From contig DIPM01000029.1 in NCBI GenBank assembly GCA_002427105.1, forward strand, positions 1 to 64,000: DNA of 64,000 nucleotides, given 5' to 3'. This document shows positions 49,589-59,162 of this stretch, in pieces; position 1 is the stretch's first letter; each line of letters begins with the position of its first letter. The notes below the pieces were generated by a model, which saw only the letters and a list, made by a program, of their open reading frames with translations, was not told the DNA's origin and searched no databases. The position numbers and the translations under genes were made by a program. This stretch comes from Marinilabiliaceae bacterium UBA5488 (lineage in GTDB: Bacteria; Bacteroidota; Bacteroidia; Bacteroidales; Marinilabiliaceae).

Positions 49589-52500
49589 ATGTCGAAATTA
49601 CAGGTTTACAGAGCATCAGCAGGGTCGGGAAAGACCTACAAGCTCACTCAGGAGTATATAATGCTGCTTTTTGATGAGCCCCTCAACTACCGCCACACCC
49701 TGGCAGTAACCTTTACCAACAAAGCTACAGCTGAGATGCGAACGCGTATTTTAAACTCACTTAGCGATCTGGCAAATCGGGAAATTAAAAATCCGGAACA
49801 CCTGAAAGAGCTACAAAGCAGGTTTGCGCTTTCTGAAAACGAGGTGCGTCAAAAGGCAGAAACACTTCTTGGGCAGCTATTACATGACTATTCAAAATTT
49901 TCTATAAGCACCATCGACAGTTTCTTCCAGAAAGTAACCCGCTCCTTTGCTCATGAAATGGGACTGCCTATAGGCTTCAGATTAGAGCTGGAGGCAAAAC
50001 ACATTATGCTGCAAGCCATTGACCAGTTGATACTTGAAATGGACAAACCCGAGCATAGGGAGACAAAAAACTGGCTGATAGAATTTGCCGGCGATAAAAT
50101 GGAGCGGGACAACAGTTGGAATATTTCCGGAGAAATTGAAAAAATAAGCACACAAATTTTTAACGAAACATATCAGGCAAGTGCCACACTTCTAAGTCGG
50201 CAGCTAAAAGACAAGCGCTATTTATCAACATATAAGAATGCTCTATGGGAGATCTGCGACAATGTTGACAAGCAGATTTCAGAAATAGGCATGCAGGGTT
50301 TAACACTTATCAGCCATTATAAATTAGACATATCAGAGGATTTTAGCGGGAAGAGCCGTAGTAAAGTGAAGGTTTTTGAAAGAATGGCAAATCTCGAAAA
50401 TCATTTGGAGCTTGAGAAGTTTGCTAAACTTCTTGACGGCGCAGACGAATGGACTCGCAAAGACAATAAGCCCGAAAAGAATATGGCTATAACAGAGGCC
50501 TATTACAGTGGACTGCATGCTTTGCTTGTTAAGGCGGCAGAGATTATTGAGCAAAAAAGCAAAGATTACCACACTGCCAAGTCCATATTAAAGCAGTTAA
50601 ATGCTTTGGGCTTGATACAGGATGTTTATGAGAACATGATGAAAATCAGTCGCGAGCAAAATGTGTTTATGATTTCCGGCACGAATTATCTTCTGGCACG
50701 AATCATTGACGACAACGATACTCCTTTTATCTATGAAAAAACAGGAACTCGCTATTCTAATTTTATGATTGATGAGTTTCAGGACACTTCAGCCTTACAA
50801 TATAAAAACTTCATACCCTTAGTACGGGACTCGCTGGCATCGGGAAAGCATTCTTTGATTGTTGGAGATGTAAAACAGGCCATATACAGGTGGCGTAATT
50901 CTGACTGGAATCTTCTGGCTGATGCTGTTGAAAGGGACTATAGCACTTATGGCGTTGATATTGAAACCTTAGACACCAACTGGAGAAGCAGTCCTGATAT
51001 TATTAAGTTTAACAACAGCTTTTTCACCTTAGCCGCCGGCACCTTGCAGCAGCAATTCAACCGACTTATTCCGGATGATATATCAAATCAGCCCCACATT
51101 ATGACAATGCAATCAAAAATCAGCAAAGCCTATTTCGATGTAGTCCAAAAACATTCACCCAAAAAGAGCGAGCTGGGAGGTGACGTTTATATCAAAGTAA
51201 TTGAAGCTTCAATAAAAGAAGACTTCATGGAGGAGGCCATTGGCACTGCCATATCACGTATTGAAGAGCTTTTGCGCTCGGGATTTGAGCCATCCGAAAT
51301 CTCAGTCCTGGTGCGTAACAACAAAGAAGGTGTTGAGATAACCAATGCCATGCTTTCGGGAGCTTATCACTCAAAGAAGGAAGCCTTGGATGTAATAAGT
51401 AATGAATCACTTATCCTATCGAAGTCTGAGGCCGTTAAACTAATTATTGAGCAGCTTAAATTTGTACGCAATCCCGACGATCAGCTTTCAGCTTCCTTTG
51501 TTCGCCTTCATATAATGAAGCAGCAACCCCTTAACAAAGACCTAAGTTCAGAAGAAAGCTCCGGGCAGCTTGATGCTTCACTTTCACTAAGCAGTTATGA
51601 CAGTGAAACTGCTTGGAAAAACTACCTCAGCAAGTTAGGATTATTGCGCGAAAAACCCTTCTATGAACTAGTTGAGTCGCTTATAGAGCTATTGCCCAAT
51701 CAAATAAAGAAAAGCAACTCAGTATATCTGCAATCTTTTTTGAGCTTATGTCTGGATTACATAAACCGGGAAAGTGCCGACCTCAATCAGTTTTTAGAAC
51801 ACTGGGACAAAAGAGCTTCGGGCACTTCCTTATCGGTAGCCGACAGCCATAATGCCATACGTGTTATGACAATACACAAGTCAAAGGGTTTAGAGTTTAA
51901 AGCCGTAGTATTACCTTTTGCTAGCTGGGAAATCAACTCGCTTAGTCATACTGATCTACTTTGGTTAAGTCCGAAAGTCGAGCCCTTCAATGCAGTTGCC
52001 CTGGTTCCGGTGGCCGGCAGTTCAGTTTTAGCCAAGACTCACTTTGCAGAAGACTACCTAGATGAAGTACTCCATCAGTACGTTGACAATCTCAACCTTA
52101 GCTACGTTGCCTTGACTCGTGCCAAAGAGAGTATTAATATAATAGCCAGGGTCAGTAATTTAGAAAAAACCAGCGAGATAAAGGAAATAGGAGATTTGAT
52201 ATACAACTATGCTAAGTCGGCCGGTGATGGCTGGGACGCGGCAAGTATGAGCTATAAAGTTGAAAACAGGAAGCATGAAAGTCCAACGTCAGGCATCATC
52301 TCTAAGCAAGAGGGCGAAAAGCATTTTAATGGCAAACGTGAAAAATTGACTCGTGAGAGTCACGATTTTGTTCAAATCCCCCTTGGCAAAAGGGCTCTAA
52401 TTCATTTGGAAAGCGAGAATTATTTTAACAGCGATGCCGGCGAGGCGATTAATAAAGGGAATATAATGCATGCCTTATTTGAGCGTATCAGCACAGCGTC

Positions 52501-52873
52501 GGATTTCGAAAAGGCTATGAGCTCACTGCGCTTTGAAGGCAAAATTGAAGGCAGTGAGCTTTCATATTATCGCGAATTACTCCAGGAATTGTTAGGACAT
52601 CCCTCCGTCAGCAAATGGTTTGACGGGAGCTACCAGGTCAAAACAGAGGCAGCAATACTCTCAACGCGGGAGAGGCGCCCCGATCGTGTAATGATAAACA
52701 ATAGTGAGGTTTTGGTTGTTGATTATAAATTCGGCCATCAAAAGCATCCAAATCACATAAGTCAAGTTAGACAGTATATTCAGCTTATAAAGAAAATGGG
52801 CTACGAAAAAGTAAAGGGATATATCTGGTACGCCGGGAAAGGCGATATTGTTGAAGTTGATGTGACGAATTAA
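49589..52873 (+). CDS. AddA-type UvrD helicase-nuclease
   Basis: This 1094-residue protein is a RecB/AddA-family superfamily 1 helicase. It has Walker A ASAGSGKTYKLTQEY (about 9-23), motif II MIDEFQDTSALQ, motif III-like VGDVKQAIYRWR, motif IV-like TLDTNWRSS, motif V VMTIHKSKGLEFK, and motif VI LSYVALTRAKE. The C-terminal region (about 1000-1075) has a PD-(D/E)xK nuclease signature with VVDYKFG and QVRQYIQLI. It would process double-strand ends for recombination. Its partner AddB-like gene is not adjacent. Confidence 0.88.
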   Translation: MSKLQVYRASAGSGKTYKLTQEYIMLLFDEPLNYRHTLAVTFTNKATAEMRTRILNSLSDLANREIKNPEHLKELQSRFALSENEVRQKAETLLGQLLHDYSKFSISTIDSFFQKVTRSFAHEMGLPIGFRLELEAKHIMLQAIDQLILEMDKPEHRETKNWLIEFAGDKMERDNSWNISGEIEKISTQIFNETYQASATLLSRQLKDKRYLSTYKNALWEICDNVDKQISEIGMQGLTLISHYKLDISEDFSGKSRSKVKVFERMANLENHLELEKFAKLLDGADEWTRKDNKPEKNMAITEAYYSGLHALLVKAAEIIEQKSKDYHTAKSILKQLNALGLIQDVYENMMKISREQNVFMISGTNYLLARIIDDNDTPFIYEKTGTRYSNFMIDEFQDTSALQYKNFIPLVRDSLASGKHSLIVGDVKQAIYRWRNSDWNLLADAVERDYSTYGVDIETLDTNWRSSPDIIKFNNSFFTLAAGTLQQQFNRLIPDDISNQPHIMTMQSKISKAYFDVVQKHSPKKSELGGDVYIKVIEASIKEDFMEEAIGTAISRIEELLRSGFEPSEISVLVRNNKEGVEITNAMLSGAYHSKKEALDVISNESLILSKSEAVKLIIEQLKFVRNPDDQLSASFVRLHIMKQQPLNKDLSSEESSGQLDASLSLSSYDSETAWKNYLSKLGLLREKPFYELVESLIELLPNQIKKSNSVYLQSFLSLCLDYINRESADLNQFLEHWDKRASGTSLSVADSHNAIRVMTIHKSKGLEFKAVVLPFASWEINSLSHTDLLWLSPKVEPFNAVALVPVAGSSVLAKTHFAEDYLDEVLHQYVDNLNLSYVALTRAKESINIIARVSNLEKTSEIKEIGDLIYNYAKSAGDGWDAASMSYKVENRKHESPTSGIISKQEGEKHFNGKREKLTRESHDFVQIPLGKRALIHLESENYFNSDAGEAINKGNIMHALFERISTASDFEKAMSSLRFEGKIEGSELSYYRELLQELLGHPSVSKWFDGSYQVKTEAAILSTRERRPDRVMINNSEVLVVDYKFGHQKHPNHISQVRQYIQLIKKMGYEKVKGYIWYAGKGDIVEVDVTN

Positions 52874-52925
52874 GGCCATTGCCTAAGATTTCGGATTAAA
52901 CAAAATACAAATTAAAAAATTAAGT

Positions 52926-53252
52926 ATGACAACATTAGCAGAAAGCGCCAAGGTTTTTTCTCCGGTAGAGAGAATCAGTTATGCAGACAACAGCGTCGTA
53001 AGTCAGCAGCTTACCAAGAACCCTTCAGGTAATATTACCCTTTTTTCATTTGACAAAGGACAGCAACTCAGCGAGCACGCAGCTCCTTTTGATGCCACAG
53101 TTCATGTTGTTGATGGGGAAGCCTCAATAGTAATTGGTGGGCAAGCTCATACAGTAAAGGCCGGTGAAATGATTATAATGCCGGCAAACATTCCTCATGC
53201 TGTATATGCCACAACTAAGTTTAAGATGCTCTTAATAATGATAAAAGGCTAA
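52926..53252 (+). CDS. Small cupin-domain protein
   Basis: This 108-residue protein is one cupin domain. The metal-binding cupin motifs are recognisable as LSEHAAPFDATVHVVDGEA with a PFDATVHVVDGEAS stretch and GEMIIMPANIPHAVYA near the end, including two histidines of the usual set. Substrate unknown; such stand-alone cupins range from dioxygenases to sugar-binding proteins. It follows AddA by 53 nt and may be cotranscribed, but the role is not linked. Confidence 0.8.
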   Translation: MTTLAESAKVFSPVERISYADNSVVSQQLTKNPSGNITLFSFDKGQQLSEHAAPFDATVHVVDGEASIVIGGQAHTVKAGEMIIMPANIPHAVYATTKFKMLLIMIKG

Positions 53253-53275
53253 ATATCACGATTTAGATTACAAAC

Positions 53276-53354
53276 TGATATGATTGTTGCCGGGGATTAC
53301 TAAATAGCCACACGAAAAAATCCGTGCGGCAAGTTCACATCAACAATCATATCA
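53276..53354. repeat. Nested inverted repeat between the cupin and pyrI
   Basis: TGATATGATTGTTG (53276-53289) pairs perfectly with CAACAATCATATCA (53341-53354), the last three bases being the pyrI stop. Inside, GCCACACG (53307-53314) pairs with CGTGCGGC (53323-53330) through one G-U. The inner loop is A-rich. Lying between convergent genes, it probably serves as a terminator or stability structure. Confidence 0.75.
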
Positions 53355-53810
53355 CAGCATTTGCAGTTCGTCGCGAGAGGTGATTTTCTCGCAATAGTGA
53401 CACTTCAGGGCTAGTTCTACCTTGTCTTCAACTTTAAATCGCGTCACTATGGCTTCGCTATTTGTGATGCATTTAGGATTAAAGCAGCGTGCAATTCCAA
53501 TAATCTCATCGGGAATCGTAACATCACGTTTTTCTATAACCTCGTAGTCTTTTATTATATTGAGCTTAGCATGGGGTGCCACAAGTGAAATCTTATTAAT
53601 CTCATCTCGTTCAAAAAACTTGTCTGCGACCTTGATAATAGCTTTTTTGCCAAACTTTTGGCTATCAAGGTTAGCGCCAAAGGTGGTCTGGTTGGGTATT
53701 TTATCCAGCCCAAGAATAGTTATAACATCAAAAAGCGAAGCGGCAGGGATATGGTCGATAACCGTACCATTCTCAATTGCACTTACCTGAAGTTGCTTTT
53801 GCTTTGCCAT
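53352..53810 (-). CDS. pyrI: Aspartate carbamoyltransferase regulatory chain
   Basis: PyrI binds allosteric nucleotides and structures the ATCase holoenzyme. The 152-residue protein has the N-terminal nucleotide-binding domain with the SAIENGTVIDHIPAA stretch and the C-terminal zinc domain with four cysteines (CFNPKCITN and LALKCHYCEK). It lies 67 nt downstream of pyrB on the same strand, so pyrB-pyrI form an operon. Presence of PyrI indicates an allosterically regulated, class B-type ATCase. Confidence 0.96.
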   Translation of the reverse strand: MAKQKQLQVSAIENGTVIDHIPAASLFDVITILGLDKIPNQTTFGANLDSQKFGKKAIIKVADKFFERDEINKISLVAPHAKLNIIKDYEVIEKRDVTIPDEIIGIARCFNPKCITNSEAIVTRFKVEDKVELALKCHYCEKITSRDELQML

Positions 53811-53877
53811 ATAGTTAAGAGTTTTTATTTTATTAAAACAGAGATGGGTCTATAGCTAAAATTTACGATAATCAGCA

Positions 53878-54783
53878 CTATTTCAAGCCCATAATCGCGG
53901 CAATAATGCCCATTCTGGTATATACACCATTCTCAGCCTGCTGGAAATAATAGGCTTTAGGATTTGCATCCACATCATAATTAATCTCATTTACCCGTGG
54001 TAGTGGATGCAGCACACGCAAATTCTCCTTAGTATTGTTCAGCATTGCATTTTTCAGCACGTAAGTATTTTTCACGCGTTCGTATTCGATTGGATCAGAG
54101 AAGCGTTCTTTCTGAACCCTGGTCATGTAAAGAATATCAGCCTTATCAATATTTCCCATTTCAAACTGCTCATAAAATGGAATTCCCTTTTCCTGCAAAA
54201 AGCGCTTATACTCACGAGGCATAGACATCTCTTTTGGTGCAACAAAAAAGAAAGTAGGGTTAAAATGAGAAAGAGCCATCAACAGAGAATGAACAGTACG
54301 CCCATATTTCAAGTCGCCCACCATAACGATGGATAGATTTTCAAGCGTTCCCTGCGTTTTTTGAATGGAGTACAGGTCAAGTAAGGTTTGAGTAGGATGT
54401 TGATTGGCACCATCACCGGCATTAATCACAGGCACCCTTGATTGCTCTGAAGCATAGCGGGCACTACCCTCGAGCGGATGTCGCATCACTATCAGGTCAG
54501 CATAATTGCTAACCATTTTTATCGTATCTTTAAGACTTTCTCCTTTAGTGGTGGAAGAAGATGAAGCGTCAGAAAAACCTATAACCCTTGCTCCCAGCCT
54601 GTTCATTGCCGTCTCAAAGCTGAGGCGGGTACGTGTTGAAGGTTCAAAAAAAAGCGAAGCCACCACCTTGTCGCGCATCAGGGGCTGATTGGGATTAGCC
54701 TCAAACCCGGCAGCAAGTTCTAAAATCCGCAGAATATCATCTTTGGAATAGTCGCTGATTGAGATTAAACTTTTATTTTTCAT
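53878..54783 (-). CDS. pyrB: Aspartate carbamoyltransferase catalytic chain
   Basis: PyrB makes carbamoyl-aspartate from carbamoyl phosphate and aspartate, the committed pyrimidine step. The 301-residue protein has FFEPSTRTRLSFETAMNRLGA (the first 20 residues quoted, carbamoyl-phosphate site), HPLEGSARYASEQ, INAGDGANQHPTQTLLDL (about 125-142), and the VHPLPRVNEI loop near the C-terminus. Length is normal. It is the first gene of the pyrBI operon. I found no TTTGTAAAC site before it, unlike pyrKD. Confidence 0.97.
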   Translation of the reverse strand: MKNKSLISISDYSKDDILRILELAAGFEANPNQPLMRDKVVASLFFEPSTRTRLSFETAMNRLGARVIGFSDASSSSTTKGESLKDTIKMVSNYADLIVMRHPLEGSARYASEQSRVPVINAGDGANQHPTQTLLDLYSIQKTQGTLENLSIVMVGDLKYGRTVHSLLMALSHFNPTFFFVAPKEMSMPREYKRFLQEKGIPFYEQFEMGNIDKADILYMTRVQKERFSDPIEYERVKNTYVLKNAMLNNTKENLRVLHPLPRVNEINYDVDANPKAYYFQQAENGVYTRMGIIAAIMGLK

Positions 54784-54892
54784 ACGTTTTATAACAAAAG
54801 TAAGTAAAAGTTAGCTGAGCCGGGCTAAAAATACTAGCTTTTTTTGTATTACTTTTATGGTCTTAATAATAGATTAGGATAAAAAAGCAATA

Positions 54893-56194
54893 ATGAAAAA
54901 GGTTCATAAATTATCCGAAGAATTAATTGATTTCATTCATAATAGTGCCAGTCCCTTCCACGCGGTAGATACTATGGCCGGGCAACTTGAGAAGGCAGGA
55001 TTCAAGGCTTTAAATCTTAGTGATGAATGGCGGTTGACTATGGGAGGCAAATATTACCTCAGTCGTAACGGCTCAGCACTTTTTGCCTTTATCATTGGGA
55101 GCGGCGAACCAGAAGTAGAAGGTTTTAAAATATTGGCAGCACATAGCGATTCTCCTACATTCAGGATTAAGCCGGATCCGGAAATTGATAGTGACAATCA
55201 TTTTGTCAGGCTAAACACTGAAGTTTATGGAGGTCCGATTCTTATGACCTGGCTGGATCGTCCACTATCGATTGCCGGGAGAGTTAGCCTGCGAAGCAAT
55301 CAGCCCTTATGGCCCGATAATCGTCTGGTCAACTTTAATCGTCCCCTGCTAATCATTCCTTCCCTGGCCATTCACCTTAACAGAACGGTCAATGAAGGCA
55401 TTGAACTTAATCGTCAAAAAGAAATGCTTCCCATCCTTGGATTGACAAAAGGCAAGAATTTAGGACGCGGAATGTTGAAAAGGATGCTGGCAAAAGAATT
55501 GGGAGTTGCCGACGATGATATATTGGATTATGATCTAAGTCTAAATGAGTATAACCGCGGTTGCATTATGGGCTACGATAACGAATTTATTTCAGCCCCC
55601 AAACTTGACAATTTAGCCATGGCTCATGCTGCCCTCAAAGGCTTGCTGGGAAGCAAGCCGGGCAAGTCAACTCAAATGGTCGCGATATTTGATAATGAAG
55701 AAGTTGGCAGCTTAACCAAACAAGGTGCAGACTCTCCGCTTTTAAGAAATCTTTTTGAAAGAATCCTGCTTCACCTGGGACTTAGTGGCGAAAAGATACA
55801 AAGAACTATTTATCAGTCGTTTATGATTTCAGCTGATATGGCGCATAGCGTCCATCCCAGCCATACCGAGAAGTACGACCCCGTGTTACACCCACTTATT
55901 AACAGGGGGCCGGTAATAAAAATCACAGCCAATCAGAAATACACAAGCGATGCAGATAGCATAGCTGTATTTGTGCAAATATGCGAAAAAGCCGGCGTTC
56001 CCTATCAAAAATTTGTTAATCACTCAGATATTGCTGGAGGCTCAACCTTGGGCAATATAAGCAGCGGCCATTTAGATATCAGAACTGTTGATGTTGGCAA
56101 CCCCATGCTGGCTATGCATTCGGTAAGGGAGCTTGCAGGTGTTGAGGATCATGCCTACATGATTAAGGCCTTTAGTACCTTCTTCAACTTGTAG
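54893..56194 (+). CDS. M18 family aminopeptidase
   Basis: This 433-residue metallopeptidase removes N-terminal (often acidic) residues from peptides. It matches the M18 (aspartyl aminopeptidase) family: SPFHAVDTMAGQLEKAGF near 21-38, the zinc-binding AAHSDSPTFRIKP (about 83-95), DNEEVGSLTKQGADSP (about 265-280), SADMAHSVHPSHTEKYDP (about 318-335) and the final MLAMHSVRELAG. It has no signal peptide, so it is cytosolic. It starts 110 nt from pyrB on the opposite strand. Confidence 0.95.
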   Translation: MKKVHKLSEELIDFIHNSASPFHAVDTMAGQLEKAGFKALNLSDEWRLTMGGKYYLSRNGSALFAFIIGSGEPEVEGFKILAAHSDSPTFRIKPDPEIDSDNHFVRLNTEVYGGPILMTWLDRPLSIAGRVSLRSNQPLWPDNRLVNFNRPLLIIPSLAIHLNRTVNEGIELNRQKEMLPILGLTKGKNLGRGMLKRMLAKELGVADDDILDYDLSLNEYNRGCIMGYDNEFISAPKLDNLAMAHAALKGLLGSKPGKSTQMVAIFDNEEVGSLTKQGADSPLLRNLFERILLHLGLSGEKIQRTIYQSFMISADMAHSVHPSHTEKYDPVLHPLINRGPVIKITANQKYTSDADSIAVFVQICEKAGVPYQKFVNHSDIAGGSTLGNISSGHLDIRTVDVGNPMLAMHSVRELAGVEDHAYMIKAFSTFFNL

Positions 56195-56238
56195 GCGGCA
56201 GATTGACAATTAAGGTAAAACCTTGAAGCGGAGTGCTT

Positions 56239-58938
56239 TCAGTCAATAATTGACCTGTAAATCACATCCTGAATTTGTGTACGGACGTTCAATTGGCTGA
56301 GCTTTCGATTAAACGAGTCCGGGTGAACACGATTTGACAAAAAGATGTATATCAAATCGTAGGTTGGATCTACCCACACAATAGTTCCGGTAAAGCCTGA
56401 GTGGCCGTATGACTTGGGCGAGGCCAGACGCGATACGGGAGAATCCTTATCAGGGTTATTTTCAGGCTTATCAAAACCCAGTCCCCTCCTGCTATCATCT
56501 TCCTGTTGTGAAGTAAAAAAGTCTATGGTTTCATCGTGTATAAATCTATATCCACCATACTCACCCCTATTTAGATACATCTGCATAAGCTTAGCCAGAT
56601 CATTAGCATTTCCAAAAAGTCCGGCGTGTCCGGCCACTCCGCCAAGCAGTGCAGCGGTCTGGTCGTGTACATATCCTTTTAAAAGTTGTTTTCTAAAGCT
56701 TCTATCATTTTCGCTTGGAACAACATTTTCAAGAGTTCCCTTCTGCCAGGGATTAAACTGAAGCGTTGTACTTCCCAGCCTCTTGTAGAATAACTTGTCG
56801 GCCATTATATCCAAAGGCTGCCCCGAAGTCCTTTCTAATATCCTTGTCAGAAGAATAAAGTTGAGATCGCTATAAAGATAATCTCCCTTACGCAATTTTG
56901 AGTTAAGAATTTGGGTATGGATAGAATCAATGTAAGTATGGTTAAGATATAAATTATCTGCCACCTTCACCGAGAACTTCATATCATGATAATTGCTGAT
57001 AAGATAATCTTTAAAGACCGCCGATTTATTCATATACAGATGTTCATCCACGCGAATAGGATGCGAGGAAGAGCGTCGTCGGCTATAGAGCGTACCCGAA
57101 AGCTTTTCCCTGTCAATTATTTCAGTATGAAAAGGAATGTAGGCTTGCAAGCCAGAGCGATGCAGCAATAGTTGACGAATAGTAATATCACCTTTGTCGC
57201 TTGAATCGGCTTGGGGCAAGTATTTCATAATGGCATCACGTAAATACCAGAGCCCATCGTCATAGCACTTCATAGCGACGGGCATGGTAGCAGCAATCTT
57301 AGTTACCGAAGCCAGATCATAGATATCGCTATTTTTTACATACCTTTTTTTTTCATAGCTATGCCAACCATAACTTTTATTCATAATCACTACCCCTTTT
57401 CGTGCAACAAGCAACTGGGCACCGGGGCTTGCTCCCTGCCTTATAGCATTCTCAACTATCTCATCAATCAATTTTAATGTATCACCGTCCATGCCAACCT
57501 CGGTAGCCCTGCCGTATTTCAATCGGCTAACCCCTGTATTAAAACTAAAGGCAGACAAATCTCCATAGACCAATTCAATATTTCGCTTTGAGCTGGCAAT
57601 ACCGTTAAAAACCACCTGGGCCATTGCTTCCCATGCAAGCGGGATATTGGAAGGACTGGCAAAGAGGGCATCTATCCCGGCAGGTAAAGATTTAAAGGGC
57701 AGCATAGCCGGTGAGCCTCCCCATATCATTACCAGGGAAGCGTTTGGATAATAATCTTTCAGGGCCTTTATATTTTTATCCAAATCAAAAACACGGGCAT
57801 AGGAAGGGTCGCTCATCAGGAAAATCACATCATACTCATGGGGTAATAGAGCTTCGGAAGGAGCTTTAATATAATTGTCGGCCATCCTGGTAAAACTGTT
57901 AATATGCAAAGCCCCCATGTTGTAGTAGGCAATGTTTAAATCAAGGTTTACCAAAGGGAAAAGTTGCTTATCCCTTGATTGGAAGAGGCTCACGCTACTT
58001 TCATAAGCCAGGTGAAAAGGCCAAAGACAGTTCTCAGTTTCAGTATCTGTTGCCCTATAATGCTCTGAATTAGTCAGGCAATATTTAAAGGCCAAAGCTT
58101 TCTTGCAGGCCAGTTCAAGTAAATCATCATCAAGCCAACGGAATCGAAAAGCACTTATCAGACGCTCATAATCATTCTTGAAGTCATTACTCAGCAGGAG
58201 AGTACCATCCAACAACAACTGCTCAACTGAAAGCTCAGTTTGAGGAACAAAACTTTTATCCTGGGTCAAATTCAGGGACTTCCTCGCTGCCCCGGCGGCA
58301 GAAATAGAGCTTAATGACCGTCGTGATAACAAAAGACGGTTAATCTGCCTTGGCATCAAGGCAACATTAACAAATACGTCGCTGTTGCTATTATCAGGAT
58401 TGGATTTAGGTATCCAAAGGTTAAAAGCCTCATATTCTGCCGGTTTATTAATTAGTCCATCGAGCCATAGCTGCTTAAAAGTTTGAGAAGTCATAAATCC
58501 AAAAACACCCTTACTGGCAGCACGGCTTGAAAGCCAATCAATCAAAGCTTCACGTGCACTATCGAGGCTGAGAGCCATAGTAAGTTCATCCGGAAAGGGG
58601 AGCTCCATTCCCTCGGTCTCATATCCAGACCTAATATCAGCAATCACAACAGGATCCAGCGCCCGGCTTCGATTGGGCAAGCGGCTGTTGATCACCCATG
58701 GCTCGGCTATCAAAAACCCGGGCGAGGGAGACAACTTAGCTGCAGTTCTGAGTTCACTTTCTTTGTCAGTATTCAGCAGGATAATTTGAGCGACCCTGGC
58801 CTCAAGACTGAGGGTTGGATATACAGAGTCAGCCCACAATTCTGCTTGCTTCTGAAGGCTTTTGTCTAAGGACAATCCTCCAGCTAAAACAGCCTTGTAT
58901 AAGAAAAAGAATAACAACAGAAATAATTTATCCTTCAT
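56239..58938 (-). CDS. Degenerate GH3-like domain fused to a serine hydrolase (beta-lactamase) domain
   Basis: This 899-residue protein has a signal peptide (FLLLFFFLYKAVLAG, about 4-18). The first half (about 30-490) resembles the GH3 glycosidase domain of related Bacteroidota fusion proteins. The expected KHFPGHG and DAL catalytic motifs are absent, and the half is shorter than usual, so it is probably inactive. The second half (about 490-899) is a beta-lactamase-family hydrolase: SVTK in ASVTKIAATM, YSDLNF, and HSGFTG. The start of the gene lies 224 nt from the response regulator on the other strand. It may act in cell-wall recycling, but the substrate is unknown. Confidence 0.75.
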   Translation of the reverse strand: MKDKLFLLLFFFLYKAVLAGGLSLDKSLQKQAELWADSVYPTLSLEARVAQIILLNTDKESELRTAAKLSPSPGFLIAEPWVINSRLPNRSRALDPVVIADIRSGYETEGMELPFPDELTMALSLDSAREALIDWLSSRAASKGVFGFMTSQTFKQLWLDGLINKPAEYEAFNLWIPKSNPDNSNSDVFVNVALMPRQINRLLLSRRSLSSISAAGAARKSLNLTQDKSFVPQTELSVEQLLLDGTLLLSNDFKNDYERLISAFRFRWLDDDLLELACKKALAFKYCLTNSEHYRATDTETENCLWPFHLAYESSVSLFQSRDKQLFPLVNLDLNIAYYNMGALHINSFTRMADNYIKAPSEALLPHEYDVIFLMSDPSYARVFDLDKNIKALKDYYPNASLVMIWGGSPAMLPFKSLPAGIDALFASPSNIPLAWEAMAQVVFNGIASSKRNIELVYGDLSAFSFNTGVSRLKYGRATEVGMDGDTLKLIDEIVENAIRQGASPGAQLLVARKGVVIMNKSYGWHSYEKKRYVKNSDIYDLASVTKIAATMPVAMKCYDDGLWYLRDAIMKYLPQADSSDKGDITIRQLLLHRSGLQAYIPFHTEIIDREKLSGTLYSRRRSSSHPIRVDEHLYMNKSAVFKDYLISNYHDMKFSVKVADNLYLNHTYIDSIHTQILNSKLRKGDYLYSDLNFILLTRILERTSGQPLDIMADKLFYKRLGSTTLQFNPWQKGTLENVVPSENDRSFRKQLLKGYVHDQTAALLGGVAGHAGLFGNANDLAKLMQMYLNRGEYGGYRFIHDETIDFFTSQQEDDSRRGLGFDKPENNPDKDSPVSRLASPKSYGHSGFTGTIVWVDPTYDLIYIFLSNRVHPDSFNRKLSQLNVRTQIQDVIYRSIID

Positions 58939-59087
58939 ACCATTTTATGAACATCCGTAATAAGAGTTAGGCATCTCAACGAAAAGATCCAACATTTACA
59001 AAAATAAAAGATATAGGCGAAGCGGAGGTCTAAATAATAGAAAAATAGAGATATTTGTTTTATGCGTTATAATATCAAAAAAAAGCT

Positions 59088-59095
59088 TAATTTTG
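59088..59095 (+). promoter_or_regulatory. Candidate -7 element of the receiver gene
   Basis: TAATTTTG is a perfect TAnnTTTG match 68 nt before the receiver ATG. No -33 TTTG sits at the standard spacing (the nearest, 59054-59057, is 30 nt away). Confidence 0.4.
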
Positions 59096-59162
59096 GAGAG
59101 CCGTGATTAATCTTTCGGAACATCATTGAAAAGCGGAATATTTCACCAACGAACTAATAATT

